This document shows, piece after piece, positions 40,441-49,476 of a stretch of DNA of 64,000 nt. Location of the stretch: NCBI RefSeq assembly GCF_021044935.1, contig NZ_JAJNMP010000004.1, forward strand, positions 310,001 to 374,000, given 5' to 3'. The notes beneath the pieces are model-generated. The model did not search any database. It was not told the DNA's origin and worked only from the letters and a program-made list of their open reading frames with translations. The position numbers and the translations under genes are program-made. This DNA comes from Agromyces cavernae (lineage in GTDB: Bacteria > Actinomycetota > Actinomycetes > Actinomycetales > Microbacteriaceae). Within the stretch, counting starts at the first letter, position 1. Each line of letters begins with the position of its first letter.

Positions 40441-41397
40441 GTGCTCCACACCATCGCCTGTATCGCCCTCCCCCAAATGGCGCCCTTCGAGTTCGGCGTC
40501 ATCTGCGAGGTGTTCGGCATCGACCGCAGCGAACAGGGCGGCCCGACGTTCGATTTCCACGTCGTCACCGCCGACCCCGGGCCTGTCACGACGAAGCTCG
40601 GCTTCGACGTCGTCGTCACCGAGGGGCTCGACGCGGCCTACTCCGCCGACCTCGTCGCCGTGCCGGCGTCGCTCATCGACTCGCCCGCCGACGAGCGCGT
40701 GCTCGACGTGATCCGTGACGCCGTCGACCGCGGCGCGTGGGTGCTCTCGGTGTGCTCGGGCGCGTTCACCCTCGGTCACGCCGGCGTGCTCGACGGCCGG
40801 CAGTCGACCACGCACTGGATGTACACCGACCAGCTCGCCGAGATGTTCCCGAACACCATGGTCGACCCCGACGTGCTGTTCGTGCAGGACGACAAGGTCG
40901 TCACGGGCGCGGGCACCGCTGCAGGCATCGACGCCGCCCTGCACATCGTGCGCACCGAGCTCGGAGCGAGCGCCGCCAACATCATCGCCCGCCGCATGGT
41001 CGTGCCGCCGCAGCGCGACGGCGGGCAGTCGCAGTTCATCCAGAGCCCCGTGGCCGAGTGCCGCAGCGACTCGTTCGCCAAGGTCACCGAGTGGATGCTC
41101 GAACACCTCGACGAAGACCTCACGGTCGACCTGCTCGCCCGCAAGGCCCTCATGTCGCCGCGCACGTTCGCCCGCCGCTTCCGCGCCGAGACGGGCACCA
41201 CACCGAACGCGTGGCTCAACCGCCAGCGGCTGCTGCGCGCCCAGCAGTTGCTCGAGGAGACCGACTACACGCTCGAAGAGATCGCCCGCGAGACCGGGTT
41301 CGGCGCCGCCGCCGTCATGCGGCACCACTTCGTGAAGGTGCTGCAGACCACGCCCACGGCCTACCGGCGCCTGTTCGGGGTGCGCGCCACGGCCTGA
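40441..41397 (+). CDS. GlxA-family regulator, DJ-1/PfpI domain plus AraC helix-turn-helix
   Basis: The 318-residue transcription factor has an N-terminal DJ-1/PfpI-like ligand domain (about 1-180), with VLSVCSGAFTLGHAGVLDG as the pseudo-nucleophile elbow, and a C-terminal AraC-type double HTH (about 210-310, LARKALMSPRTFARRFRAET and ARETGFGAAAVMRHHF). GlxA-type regulators respond to small nitrogenous or sugar ligands; the ligand here is unknown. The start is GTG with Shine-Dalgarno CGGAGG. Its 3' end overlaps the 3' end of the convergent glycosyltransferase by 37 bases. An inverted repeat TGCCA-N14-TGGCA upstream may be its own operator. Confidence 0.93.
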   Translation: MLHTIACIALPQMAPFEFGVICEVFGIDRSEQGGPTFDFHVVTADPGPVTTKLGFDVVVTEGLDAAYSADLVAVPASLIDSPADERVLDVIRDAVDRGAWVLSVCSGAFTLGHAGVLDGRQSTTHWMYTDQLAEMFPNTMVDPDVLFVQDDKVVTGAGTAAGIDAALHIVRTELGASAANIIARRMVVPPQRDGGQSQFIQSPVAECRSDSFAKVTEWMLEHLDEDLTVDLLARKALMSPRTFARRFRAETGTTPNAWLNRQRLLRAQQLLEETDYTLEEIARETGFGAAAVMRHHFVKVLQTTPTAYRRLFGVRATA

Positions 41398-42629
41398 TCG
41401 GCGAACGCCCGCAACTCGCGTGGAGCGGCACGGAACCTCGACCGCGGGACATCCGCCTCGCCGTCGTCCCAGAACGGCAACTGCACGTATCGCACGCCGT
41501 CGATCTCGGTGAGCGGATGTCGCAGCAGGTCGAGGCCGCCGCGACGCAGGTATTCGAGGGCGCGCTCCCGGTCGTCGCGCAGCACGAACTCGTAGAGCAC
41601 CTTCGACTCGGCGGGCACCTCGGCCCAGATCTCCTCGTCGGCGAGCGCAGCGAGGCCGGCGAGGCCGTCGCGCAGCGCGGCGAAGGCCTCGTCGCCCATG
41701 CCGGGCAGCTCGGCCGCGGCGATCGCGGCATCGTTCGACAGGAACTGCGTGATACGCGCCCGGTGCACGGCCTCGGTCGACTCGTCGGCGAGCACGTCGA
41801 GCGCGCCGAGGGCGGTGGCGAACCGGTCGCGCACCTGACCCGAACGCACGCCCTGCTGCGTCATCGAACTGCCGTCGGCACGGATGCGCCAGTCGACGGT
41901 CTTACGTGACAAGACGTCGAAGGATCCCGCGCGCGCGAAGGCGCTTGCGCTCACGAGCTGATCCTGGAAGTGCCCGCCCTCGGGGAACGACAGGCCCGCG
42001 GCATCCCAGAACGATCGCCGATAGAGCTTGGTCCACTGCACCGCGTTCACGAGGATCGCGGGGAACTGCTCGACCGACATCGAAGGCCGGTCGACGGCAT
42101 GCGCCTCGTCGATCCAGAACGCGGGCGGCGTGCGGCGCCCCCGCTCGAGCCGGTCGTACGAGGCGACCGCGAAGTCGGCGCCCGACGTATCGAGACTGCC
42201 GACCAGATCGCGCAGCGCGCCGGGGCGCAGCACATCGTCGCCGTCCAGGAACGTGAGGAATTCGCCTTCGGCGAGCGCGACGCCCGCGTTTCGGGTCGCA
42301 TTCGGGTCGCGGTGCTCGACACGCACGAGCCGCACCCGTGAGTCACGGGCGGCCCACCGGACGACCCGCTCGGCGGTGCCATCGATCGACGCGTCGTTGA
42401 GCACGATCAGGTTCAGCCGCCAATGGTCCTGTGACAGCACCGAACGGATGGTCGCGTCGATCAACCGCTCGACGTCGTGCACGGGCACGACGATGTCGAC
42501 CCAGCCGCCGCGGCGCGAGGCATCGGGTACCGCGGCAGCGGCGCGGCGTCCGCGGCGCCGGCGAACGGGCGCGAGCCCCGCAGAGGCAACGGCGCGCACG
42601 CCGTCGAGCAGCCGCCTGCCAATGCCCAT
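41361..42629 (-). CDS. Family 2 glycosyltransferase
   Basis: The 422-residue protein has a basic N-terminal tail (about 1-40), a GT2 domain (about 42-265) with VDIVVPVHDVERLIDATIRS, NDASIDGTA, TFLDGDDVL (the DxD site) and QWTKLYRRSFWDAAGL, and a C-terminal helical region of about 150 residues. It is a paralogue of the GT2 protein at 43312 in the same region, sharing the FWD-xx-G and GASSMT/DGSSMT landmarks. Substrate unknown; likely a wall-polymer sugar or polyol-phosphate transferase. It converges with and overlaps the GlxA-type gene. No promoter was identified between it and the divergent acyltransferase gene. Confidence 0.92.
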   Translation of the reverse strand: MGIGRRLLDGVRAVASAGLAPVRRRRGRRAAAAVPDASRRGGWVDIVVPVHDVERLIDATIRSVLSQDHWRLNLIVLNDASIDGTAERVVRWAARDSRVRLVRVEHRDPNATRNAGVALAEGEFLTFLDGDDVLRPGALRDLVGSLDTSGADFAVASYDRLERGRRTPPAFWIDEAHAVDRPSMSVEQFPAILVNAVQWTKLYRRSFWDAAGLSFPEGGHFQDQLVSASAFARAGSFDVLSRKTVDWRIRADGSSMTQQGVRSGQVRDRFATALGALDVLADESTEAVHRARITQFLSNDAAIAAAELPGMGDEAFAALRDGLAGLAALADEEIWAEVPAESKVLYEFVLRDDRERALEYLRRGGLDLLRHPLTEIDGVRYVQLPFWDDGEADVPRSRFRAAPRELRAFADQAVARTPNRRR

Positions 42630-42769
42630 CGCCGCCGTCTCCCCGCTCGATCCGCTTCACGGTACCGCACGGGGTCGGCGTCGTGATGTCCGTACAATCG
42701 AGCGGGTGAGTGCTGCCATTTCCAGAAGAGAAGTCGGCGTATGTGTCCGCGCGCTGGGAGAATGCGACG

Positions 42770-43222
42770 GTGAGTGAGCAGATCGGCGAGGGATGTCGGA
42801 TCGACCCAGGTGTTCGTATGCACGGTGAGATCCGGATCGGAGATCGCACGACGATCTATCGCGGGGGCGAGTTGCTCGGGCCGGTCACGATCGGGAACGA
42901 AGTGTTCATCAATCGCGACGTGTATGTGCGCCCACAGACCACGATCGGAGATCGCGTCAACATCGGGCCCTTCGTTCGACTTATCACCGACACACATGAA
43001 ATCGGCGGCCACCACAAGCGCGCTGGAGCGGGACGAAACGACCCGATATCCGTGGGCGATGGTACGTGGATCGGGGCAGGCGCGGTCGTCGTCGGCGGTG
43101 TCACGATCGGCGCCGGTGCTGTCGTCGCCGCGGGCTCGGTGGTTACGGCGGATGTTCCTGACGATGTCCTCGTAGGCGGCGTACCTGCTCGAGTGCTGCG
43201 ACATCTCGACCGCGAGGAATGA
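42770..43222 (+). CDS. Hexapeptide-repeat acyltransferase, left-handed beta-helix
   Basis: The 150-residue product is built of hexapeptide turns: IGEGCRIDPGVRM, IRIGDRTTIYRGG, VTIGNEVFINRDV, TIGDRVNIGPFV, then DTHEIGGHHKR (His-containing acceptor loop), IGAGAVVVGGVTIGAGAVV and GVPARVLRHL. It probably acetylates a sugar precursor. GTG 42770 was chosen for GGGAG 9 bases upstream; GTG 42710 would add 20 residues. A short leaderless-type ORF (42706-42777) overlaps this start and may couple translation. Third-codon GC is lower than in flanking core genes. Confidence 0.85.
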   Translation: MSEQIGEGCRIDPGVRMHGEIRIGDRTTIYRGGELLGPVTIGNEVFINRDVYVRPQTTIGDRVNIGPFVRLITDTHEIGGHHKRAGAGRNDPISVGDGTWIGAGAVVVGGVTIGAGAVVAAGSVVTADVPDDVLVGGVPARVLRHLDREE

Positions 43223-43311
43223 CGACTCTCGATGATCTGCGGGTTAGGATCGCGTCCGTAGTCAGGTCGCCATGTCCTCCTGCACGATACCCCCTCCGAG
43301 AAACCCGATAG

Positions 43312-45081
43312 ATGCCGCACACCGACATTTCCACACGGAACACGCCTTCAAGTCGAGACCTTGCCGCCGAGCAAGAGCCGATGCTCAGTGTTGTCGTACC
43401 AACGCACAACGTTCGCGACTGGGTCGGCGAGACGCTCGCGACGATCTCCGACCAGCACCTTGATGGGCTCGAGATCATCGTCGTCGATGACCACTCGAGC
43501 GATGGCACGCGGGAGGTCGTCGAAGCGTGGGCGGATTTCGACGCGCGGATCAGGCTGATCGATGCCATCGACTTCGGCGGTGCCAACGCGCGCAACCTCG
43601 GAGTTCGGCACGCCCGGGGTCGATACCTCGCCTTCTGTGACGGTGACGATCTCGTTCCGCCAGGCGCCTACAAGGCGATGGTCGACTCGCTCGAATCGAG
43701 CGGATCCGACATCGTGTTCGGCGACTACCTCAAGTTCTCGACCATGAAGACGTGGCGACCCACCGAGCGGTGGAACGCATACCAAGAGCAACGGGTCGCG
43801 GTCTCGCTGCGGGATCACCCATCCCTGATCCGGGGCCGGGCCTGCTGGAACAAGGTGTTCCGCCGCGACTTCTGGGACTCCACCGGTGCGAGTTTTCCCG
43901 AGGTCGCCCGCTCGAATGACATCGTTCCGATGATGACGACCTACCTGGCTGCCCGCTCGATCGACGTCATCGACGACGTGGTCTACCTCTACCGGGCTCG
44001 GCCCGGCGCCAGCTCGATGACCGCGAAGGCACGGAGCGCTGTAGCGCTCGTGAGCTATCTCGAACAGGAGCTCACGTGCGCTTCACTCGTCTCGACCGAT
44101 GGAGATCACGGACTCCTTTCGATGTTCGCAGGCCTGTTCTTCGAGGCCGATGGCTGGAAGCACCTCAACGAGTTCCTGGCGACCGGCGACAGCGATCCGG
44201 AACTCGATGCGCGCATCGCGGAGCTGCTGTCCGAAATCCGCAAACTGCTTCCCGAGTTCCGCTTCGGACGACTGAATCCAGTTCGGCGTGCAGTCTTTAA
44301 CATGGCTTCCGCAGGTAGTGTTCGGGCCGCTTCGGCCTTCGTGCGCGCGACCACGGCGGGCCAGGTCCAAGATGCCACGTCCGTGGACATGTGGCGTGAG
44401 GTGTTCGCTGCACTCGGCGACATTCCCGAGTCCCACGCCGTGGTTCGCGCGTCGATTCCCGCGCTCGCTCACGCCGTGAGAAGTCCCGACGTGGAGATCT
44501 CCGATCTCATGCCCGTCATTCGGATCGCGGCTCAGGTCGCCATGGCCGATTCGTGGCAGCCGTTGGATCGGGTTCCCGAGCTTTCGCAGGCGTTGGGGGC
44601 CTCTGACGAGCGTCTGCGCGACAGGATCGAATCGTCCAGGAACGCCGGGCATCGACTCGAGGCAGTCGCACTTCACCGGGGCCACGTCACCGTGTTCGGG
44701 TCGAGTGCAGTTCCAGGTCTCCGGCTCCGCCTTCGCGCGGCCAGTCGATCGCTCCAGGCTCGTCCTATCTCGATCAGGCCGGCGTCGGACACGACGGGTG
44801 AGCGGTTCGCATGGTCCGCCGAAATCACCGCGACCGGACTTCGGCCTGGGTCCCGTGCCTACCTTGTCGCGGAGTCCCCGTTGGAGAGCGGCGGATCACT
44901 GCAGGTGGAACTTCCGACCTCGACACAGGTCTCTGCCGAGTACGACCGATTCGGGAGCCTCGACGTCGGACGTACAGGCGATGGCGCACTCTGGATCGAA
45001 CGCCGACACCATTGGACGATCCGCGGAGCTCGGCGTGCACGCAACAACCTACTGAGCAGGTTCCAACGGCGCGCGGATTAG
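43312..45081 (+). CDS. Family 2 glycosyltransferase with long C-terminal domain
   Basis: The 589-residue protein has a GT2 domain (about 24-260): MLSVVVPTHNVRDWVGETLA, VDDHSSDGT, AFCDGDDLV (DxD) and CWNKVFRRDFWDSTG. A helical middle (about 265-430) follows, then a C-terminal beta-rich domain (about 440-575, VTVFGSSAVPGLRLRLRAAS) that may bind glycan. This layout resembles transferases of teichoic-acid or capsule clusters. The start ATG has no obvious Shine-Dalgarno sequence. Stop codons of this gene and the convergent GT4 gene overlap by three bases. Confidence 0.9.
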   Translation: MPHTDISTRNTPSSRDLAAEQEPMLSVVVPTHNVRDWVGETLATISDQHLDGLEIIVVDDHSSDGTREVVEAWADFDARIRLIDAIDFGGANARNLGVRHARGRYLAFCDGDDLVPPGAYKAMVDSLESSGSDIVFGDYLKFSTMKTWRPTERWNAYQEQRVAVSLRDHPSLIRGRACWNKVFRRDFWDSTGASFPEVARSNDIVPMMTTYLAARSIDVIDDVVYLYRARPGASSMTAKARSAVALVSYLEQELTCASLVSTDGDHGLLSMFAGLFFEADGWKHLNEFLATGDSDPELDARIAELLSEIRKLLPEFRFGRLNPVRRAVFNMASAGSVRAASAFVRATTAGQVQDATSVDMWREVFAALGDIPESHAVVRASIPALAHAVRSPDVEISDLMPVIRIAAQVAMADSWQPLDRVPELSQALGASDERLRDRIESSRNAGHRLEAVALHRGHVTVFGSSAVPGLRLRLRAASRSLQARPISIRPASDTTGERFAWSAEITATGLRPGSRAYLVAESPLESGGSLQVELPTSTQVSAEYDRFGSLDVGRTGDGALWIERRHHWTIRGARRARNNLLSRFQRRAD

Positions 45082-46160
45082 TGCTCCAGCACCGTCGCTG
45101 ACGAAAGTCGGTCCAGCAATCCGGCATACGCTCGCGTGATCTTCCACGGGGAGTTGCGCTCATTGAACGCATCGAACTGGGATGCGTCGATCGATCGAGG
45201 CGGCTCCGACAGCAGGCGCACCATCGAATCCACGGAGTTCGAGGGATCGAAGAACTGCACCCAGTGCTCGTCGTCGTACTGCCGCACGAGGTGCGGCTCG
45301 CCGGGCAGGATCACCGGCGTTCTGAAGGCGGCGGCAAGGTGCAGGCTGCCCGAGTTGAGGATCGCGCGATATGGGAACACGGCGATATCTGCGGCCGCGA
45401 ACCACTTGCCGAGATCCGAGTCGGGAACGAATCCGAAATGCGTGACCATCTTCAAATCGGATCCGACTGCGGCACTGATCTCTTCCTTCGCCTCGGCCGT
45501 GGCAGATCCGGCGAGAAGAAGTGCTGGAGCGGCCCGACCTGAGTCCGCGATCCGACGAACCGCGTCGATAAGCGTCTGCAGACCCTTGTATGGCCGCATC
45601 TGCCCGAAGAACAGAGCAGTGGGCACGTCTTCGTCCAGGCCGAGCTCCCGCCGCGCATCGGCCCGCGACGGCGGCACACCGTACACACCGAGATAGCTCG
45701 GGTGAGGTATCCGAACAGTCCTGTCAGCGGGCAGATCGCACGTATCCGCAAGCATTGCCGGCGTATCGGGCGACATGATGTGGATCGCATCGGCTCGCTC
45801 GGCGAGGAGCCGGTATAGGGCCACCTCCACGTCGCGATATAGCACCTCATGTGGGAATCGATTGTGGACGGTCCAGATGAGCCGTCCGCCTCGATCACGC
45901 AGCCCGTCGAGAAGCTCGACGAACCGAGACAGACGGTCGTTCGCTTCGGATACCGACGCCGCCCGCTGCACGATCGGATCCGTCCAGTGCACATGGAGAA
46001 CATCGCTTGCACCAAGCAGACGTGATGCATTCGACAATGAGTCGAATGTCGTCACGCCCTTGAACTCATAGCCCGAAGCACGCGGCGCAAGGCTCATCAT
46101 GTTCAAGTAGGGATTGTCCTGCCAAGCAGGGAAGACGAGAACTCGATGGATGTTGCGCAC
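45078..46160 (-). CDS. Family 4 (GT-B) glycosyltransferase
   Basis: The 360-residue protein has a GT-B fold: an N-terminal domain with VLVFPAWQDNPYLNMM and VLHVHWTDPIV, and a C-terminal nucleotide-sugar domain with ALFFGQMRPYKGLQTLIDAV, HFGFVPDSDLGKWFAAADI and FPYRAILNSGSLHLAAAF. The N-terminal HVHW and C-terminal PYRAI...GS elements suit a GT4-like retaining enzyme. The start is GTG, 8 bases after a TACGAT -10 element, so it probably has its own leaderless transcript although the SGNH genes lie upstream on the same strand. Confidence 0.9.
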   Translation of the reverse strand: MRNIHRVLVFPAWQDNPYLNMMSLAPRASGYEFKGVTTFDSLSNASRLLGASDVLHVHWTDPIVQRAASVSEANDRLSRFVELLDGLRDRGGRLIWTVHNRFPHEVLYRDVEVALYRLLAERADAIHIMSPDTPAMLADTCDLPADRTVRIPHPSYLGVYGVPPSRADARRELGLDEDVPTALFFGQMRPYKGLQTLIDAVRRIADSGRAAPALLLAGSATAEAKEEISAAVGSDLKMVTHFGFVPDSDLGKWFAAADIAVFPYRAILNSGSLHLAAAFRTPVILPGEPHLVRQYDDEHWVQFFDPSNSVDSMVRLLSEPPRSIDASQFDAFNERNSPWKITRAYAGLLDRLSSATVLEH

Positions 46161-46168
46161 GACAGACC

Positions 46169-46174
46169 ATCGTA
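46169..46174 (-). promoter_or_regulatory. -10 element of a likely leaderless promoter for the GT4 gene
   Basis: TACGAT on the minus strand ends 8 nt before the GTG at 46160 with no Shine-Dalgarno sequence between. Confidence 0.45.
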
Positions 46175-46254
46175 GCTTCGAAACTCAGCAGCCCTCGCCG
46201 CACACAGCGGTCGTCGACTGCACGCCGTCATGCATGGCCAATCCGGGCCGCGCG

Positions 46255-47772
46255 TCAGAGGTGCGGCGCGGCGTCCCGCACGAGGTAGGGCGCGAGTGTC
46301 TTCACGTAGGTCGCTGAGAGATGGTGCGTGTCTCGGTATGCCATCACATTGCCGATGACCGGCCTGCAGAGGTTTGGCGTGCACTGAAGTGCGCTCTCGT
46401 CGAGCAGCACTGAGCCTGGCACCGCGGCGACAGTGGCGGGCAGCGGGTCGCTCAGGACGAATCCCTGGTCGCGCGGAATGCTGCATGCGGCTGCGAGGGC
46501 ATAGTCGCCCTTGGCCGAGTCGACACAGTCCAAAGTCGACTGCGGAAACGTCGGATTATCCGCGAGGGCGACGATCGTCGTGCCGGCTGCCACGAGCGGC
46601 TTCCACGCCGCCGCGTATCCAGCGATCTTGGGGTCGGCAGCGGGAGCATCAACATTCGCAGCTCGGACCGCCGTCACGAAGAGCACGTCGTACGCGCCCG
46701 CCGCCAGGCGTTTGTTGAGATCAGCGAGCCGATGCTCGCACGGCGACCCCTCGACGACCGCGCTCAGCACGCATCCCCGTCCTACGTAGGAGTCGAGACG
46801 CCAGTTGAGCTCGGTCAGCAGCGGGCGAAGACCGGAGAGGAGCATCGCCGCGTGCGAATCGCCCGTCACCGCTACTCGCAGGGCGTCCCCCCTCGTCGAG
46901 CCCGCCGAGCAGACCGGCACGGTCGCGGCTGGGTCGGCGGTGTAGCAACTGAAGGCGCCCTGCGTGTCAGAGGCGTAAGCTCCTCCGACGATCGACGGCG
47001 TGATCGAAGTGCCCAATGCGGGGTTGCTGCACGGTCCGGGCAACGCGGCGGCACCGAAGCACGCGCGGGAGTCTCCCAGCCGCGCGACTGCACCCCCGTA
47101 CGAACCGACATCGAACGGTCCCACAGCCTTGACGACGAGGCCACCTCCGGACGGCATCACGACCCGGAACGCCTGATTCCCGAATCGCGTCGTCACGACG
47201 GGGACGGCGAAAGTTCCGTTCTTCAGGATGTAGGAATGCGCCGCCTGAACCCACCCGGTCGGCTCGAATCGCTCGACCTTGATGCGGCGGCCTGCCAACC
47301 CTGCGTGAACTGCACCACTGAATGTTCGAGTTTGCCCGACCGAGGCCGACCCGTCACCGCCCACCCTCGTGCCGTAGATCTGGGGCTGCACCGCGATTCC
47401 GAGCGGCGCGCTGGCTGCGGCCGACAAGGTTGCAGTCGATGCGATCTCCGCCCGAAGCGTCACGCCTGCCAACGGAGTGAATGCGGCGGAGTATGAGCCG
47501 GATTCGGTGGACATCGCCGACGAAACCAGCTGCCATCCAGTCGCGCTCGAAGTGGTGATCTTGACGCGCGCTCCCGCGACGGGTGTCGAGCCCGTGAGGA
47601 CACGTCCAGTTACGGTCACGCTCTTGCCATACGCGATCATCGGCGACGCAACCGTGGCTGTGACCGTGACCGATCGGGTAGCGGCCGTTGCAGAGCTCAG
47701 TGGAACCGACAGCAGGGCCAACACGGCCACGAGGAGGGCGAGGGCGATGGATCGGGAGGAACGGCGCATCAT
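46255..47772 (-). CDS. Secreted SGNH-domain protein with N-terminal beta-sandwich (copy A)
   Basis: The 505-residue protein has a signal peptide (about 1-32, ALALLVAVLALLSVPLSSATA) and two beta-sandwich units (about 35-235) like bacterial Ig or carbohydrate-binding folds. The C-terminal SGNH domain (about 245-505) has GDSHAAMLLSGL (block I, Ser nucleophile) near 304 and a THHLSATYVKTLAPYL block with the Asp-His pair. Ten cysteines fall in five close pairs. The domain is that of the OafA-type acyltransferase C-terminus (compare 54230) but stands alone here. It probably transfers acetyl groups to a secreted glycan. It starts at ATG 47772, overlapping the preceding gene's stop. Confidence 0.85.
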   Translation of the reverse strand: MMRRSSRSIALALLVAVLALLSVPLSSATAATRSVTVTATVASPMIAYGKSVTVTGRVLTGSTPVAGARVKITTSSATGWQLVSSAMSTESGSYSAAFTPLAGVTLRAEIASTATLSAAASAPLGIAVQPQIYGTRVGGDGSASVGQTRTFSGAVHAGLAGRRIKVERFEPTGWVQAAHSYILKNGTFAVPVVTTRFGNQAFRVVMPSGGGLVVKAVGPFDVGSYGGAVARLGDSRACFGAAALPGPCSNPALGTSITPSIVGGAYASDTQGAFSCYTADPAATVPVCSAGSTRGDALRVAVTGDSHAAMLLSGLRPLLTELNWRLDSYVGRGCVLSAVVEGSPCEHRLADLNKRLAAGAYDVLFVTAVRAANVDAPAADPKIAGYAAAWKPLVAAGTTIVALADNPTFPQSTLDCVDSAKGDYALAAACSIPRDQGFVLSDPLPATVAAVPGSVLLDESALQCTPNLCRPVIGNVMAYRDTHHLSATYVKTLAPYLVRDAAPHL

Positions 47773-49322
47773 TGGCTGATCTTTTCTGCGATGTCGGCCG
47801 CGAGATAGGGGCCGAGAGTGAGAGCGAAGGTGCCCGACAGGTGATGACGATCGCGATAGACGACGACGTGGCCGAGTACGAGCGGGCACGCCCCGTCAGG
47901 TCCAAGTGTGCAGTAGTACTTCGTTGGATCGACGAGGGTCGTTCCTGGATTGTCGGCCACGGCCTTGATCAGAGGATCGATTCCTGCGGTGAGCGTCGAC
48001 AGCTTCTGCACGCACGAGGCGGCATTCCTGCCTCCGTCGTTCGTGACGCACGCCAGCGTATCCGTGGCGGGGAGATATCCGTTGTCGGCGATTGCCACGA
48101 TCCTGGTCCCCGTGCCGAGCACCGGCCTCCACACCGCCGAGTACTCGTCCGAGACCGCCGCGGCGCTCGCCGCGGTCGAGCTCGCGGGCTGACGCAGACC
48201 CGTAACGAGGACCACGTCGTAACGCTGCTCCAAGAGAGCGGCGCTGATCGCCTGCGTGCGCGGAAGACACTCGGGGTTGGTGTCCTTCCACCGGCACGAC
48301 ACTCCGAGGTAAGTGTCGAGGCGCCAATCGCGGGCCGCGAGTTGACCCTTCAGGCCGACGAGCAGGCCAGCGGCGTGCGAATCGCCGACGAGCGCGATGC
48401 GGCGAGCCGTGGCGCTGGTCGAACCGAACCGGCAGACGGGTACCGGGGCGAACTTGTCGCTCTGCCAGCAGTCCGAACTGTAGCTGCCTCCTGTATCGAA
48501 TCGAAGCGCAGCGGCCTCGGTCGTCGGCAACAGTAAACCGGCGAGTGCTGGGTTCGAGCACCCGGGGCTGAGAAGCGTGCTGGCGCCGAAGCAGGCGGGA
48601 TTCGTGCTCGCGAGCTCAGCGACAGATCCCTTCACCTCGGTCGACAGCACGGCTCCAAGCTTCATGACCAGTCCGCCGACAGAAGGAATGATCACCCGGT
48701 ACACGAACGTGCCCGATCTGGCCGGGGTGAAGGTCAGATCAAAACGCCCCTTCGCGTCGAAGCGTGTTTCCACGATGTCGGTCCACGTCGACCCATCCGC
48801 ACGCGCGAGTTTGACACGACGACCGCCGAGCTCGGCATGCACAAACCCGGACACGGTCTTCGCCCGTCCGGCAACAGCGAGGGACGCACCGACAGGCGTG
48901 ACGCCGTAGAGCTGCGGCTGCACCGAGATGACGGCACTGGGGCTCTGCGCGTAGCCGCGATCGGCCGTAGCCGGCATCTCTGTCTTCAGCCGGTATCCGG
49001 ACCGGGGAACGAAGGAAAAGGTGTAGCTTCCGTCCGACGCCGTGACGATACGGCCGAGCAATTCCCAAGTGTTCGTCGCAGCACTGCGTCCGACGACGGA
49101 GACCGTCGCCGCCTTCATCGGCGCACCCGAGAGAACGGCCTTGCCCGTGACGGTGAGCGGTTTTCCGTATGCCACCCCGGTCGCACTGACGTTCATCGTG
49201 ATTACGGGGACCGCTGAGGCAGCCGCCGTCGCTGTCGGCCCTGTACCGAGTATGGAAAGCGGCATCAGAATGCCGGCGAGCACCAGAGCGATTGATCTCG
49301 TGCGTGTTCGAGCCGCGCCCAC
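47769..49322 (-). CDS. Secreted SGNH-domain protein with N-terminal beta-sandwich (copy B)
   Basis: The 517-residue protein is a paralogue of copy A: signal peptide (about 9-38, ALVLAGILMPLSILGTGPTATA), beta-sandwich units with GVAYGKPLTVTGKAVLSG, and an SGNH domain with VGDSHAAGLLVGLKG near 310, RHHLSGTFALTLGPYL and the same ten-cysteine pattern. The start is GTG 49322 with GGAGG 4 bases upstream; longer upstream frames would lack a signal peptide. It overlaps copy A by ATGA, so both are co-translated. It probably forms a two-enzyme extracellular esterase/acyltransferase unit with A. Confidence 0.83.
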   Translation of the reverse strand: MGAARTRTRSIALVLAGILMPLSILGTGPTATAAASAVPVITMNVSATGVAYGKPLTVTGKAVLSGAPMKAATVSVVGRSAATNTWELLGRIVTASDGSYTFSFVPRSGYRLKTEMPATADRGYAQSPSAVISVQPQLYGVTPVGASLAVAGRAKTVSGFVHAELGGRRVKLARADGSTWTDIVETRFDAKGRFDLTFTPARSGTFVYRVIIPSVGGLVMKLGAVLSTEVKGSVAELASTNPACFGASTLLSPGCSNPALAGLLLPTTEAAALRFDTGGSYSSDCWQSDKFAPVPVCRFGSTSATARRIALVGDSHAAGLLVGLKGQLAARDWRLDTYLGVSCRWKDTNPECLPRTQAISAALLEQRYDVVLVTGLRQPASSTAASAAAVSDEYSAVWRPVLGTGTRIVAIADNGYLPATDTLACVTNDGGRNAASCVQKLSTLTAGIDPLIKAVADNPGTTLVDPTKYYCTLGPDGACPLVLGHVVVYRDRHHLSGTFALTLGPYLAADIAEKISQ

Positions 49323-49463
49323 GTGACCTCCGGCCCGGGCGCCCGTCCGCTCGGGCGCGACGTGTTCGAGCCGTCGGGCACTCTGCAGAATACACAGGGA
49401 ATGCACAACCAGGCGGGCCCCTAAGCACGGGCCGGACCACCGAGAGACCTTTCCGTGCCATGG

Positions 49464-49469
49464 GATACT
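49464..49469 (+). promoter_or_regulatory. -10 element of a likely leaderless promoter for the GDSL lipoprotein
   Basis: GATACT ends 7 nt before the ATG at 49477. No Shine-Dalgarno sequence is present. Confidence 0.5.
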
Positions 49470-49476
49470 CAAGCTC

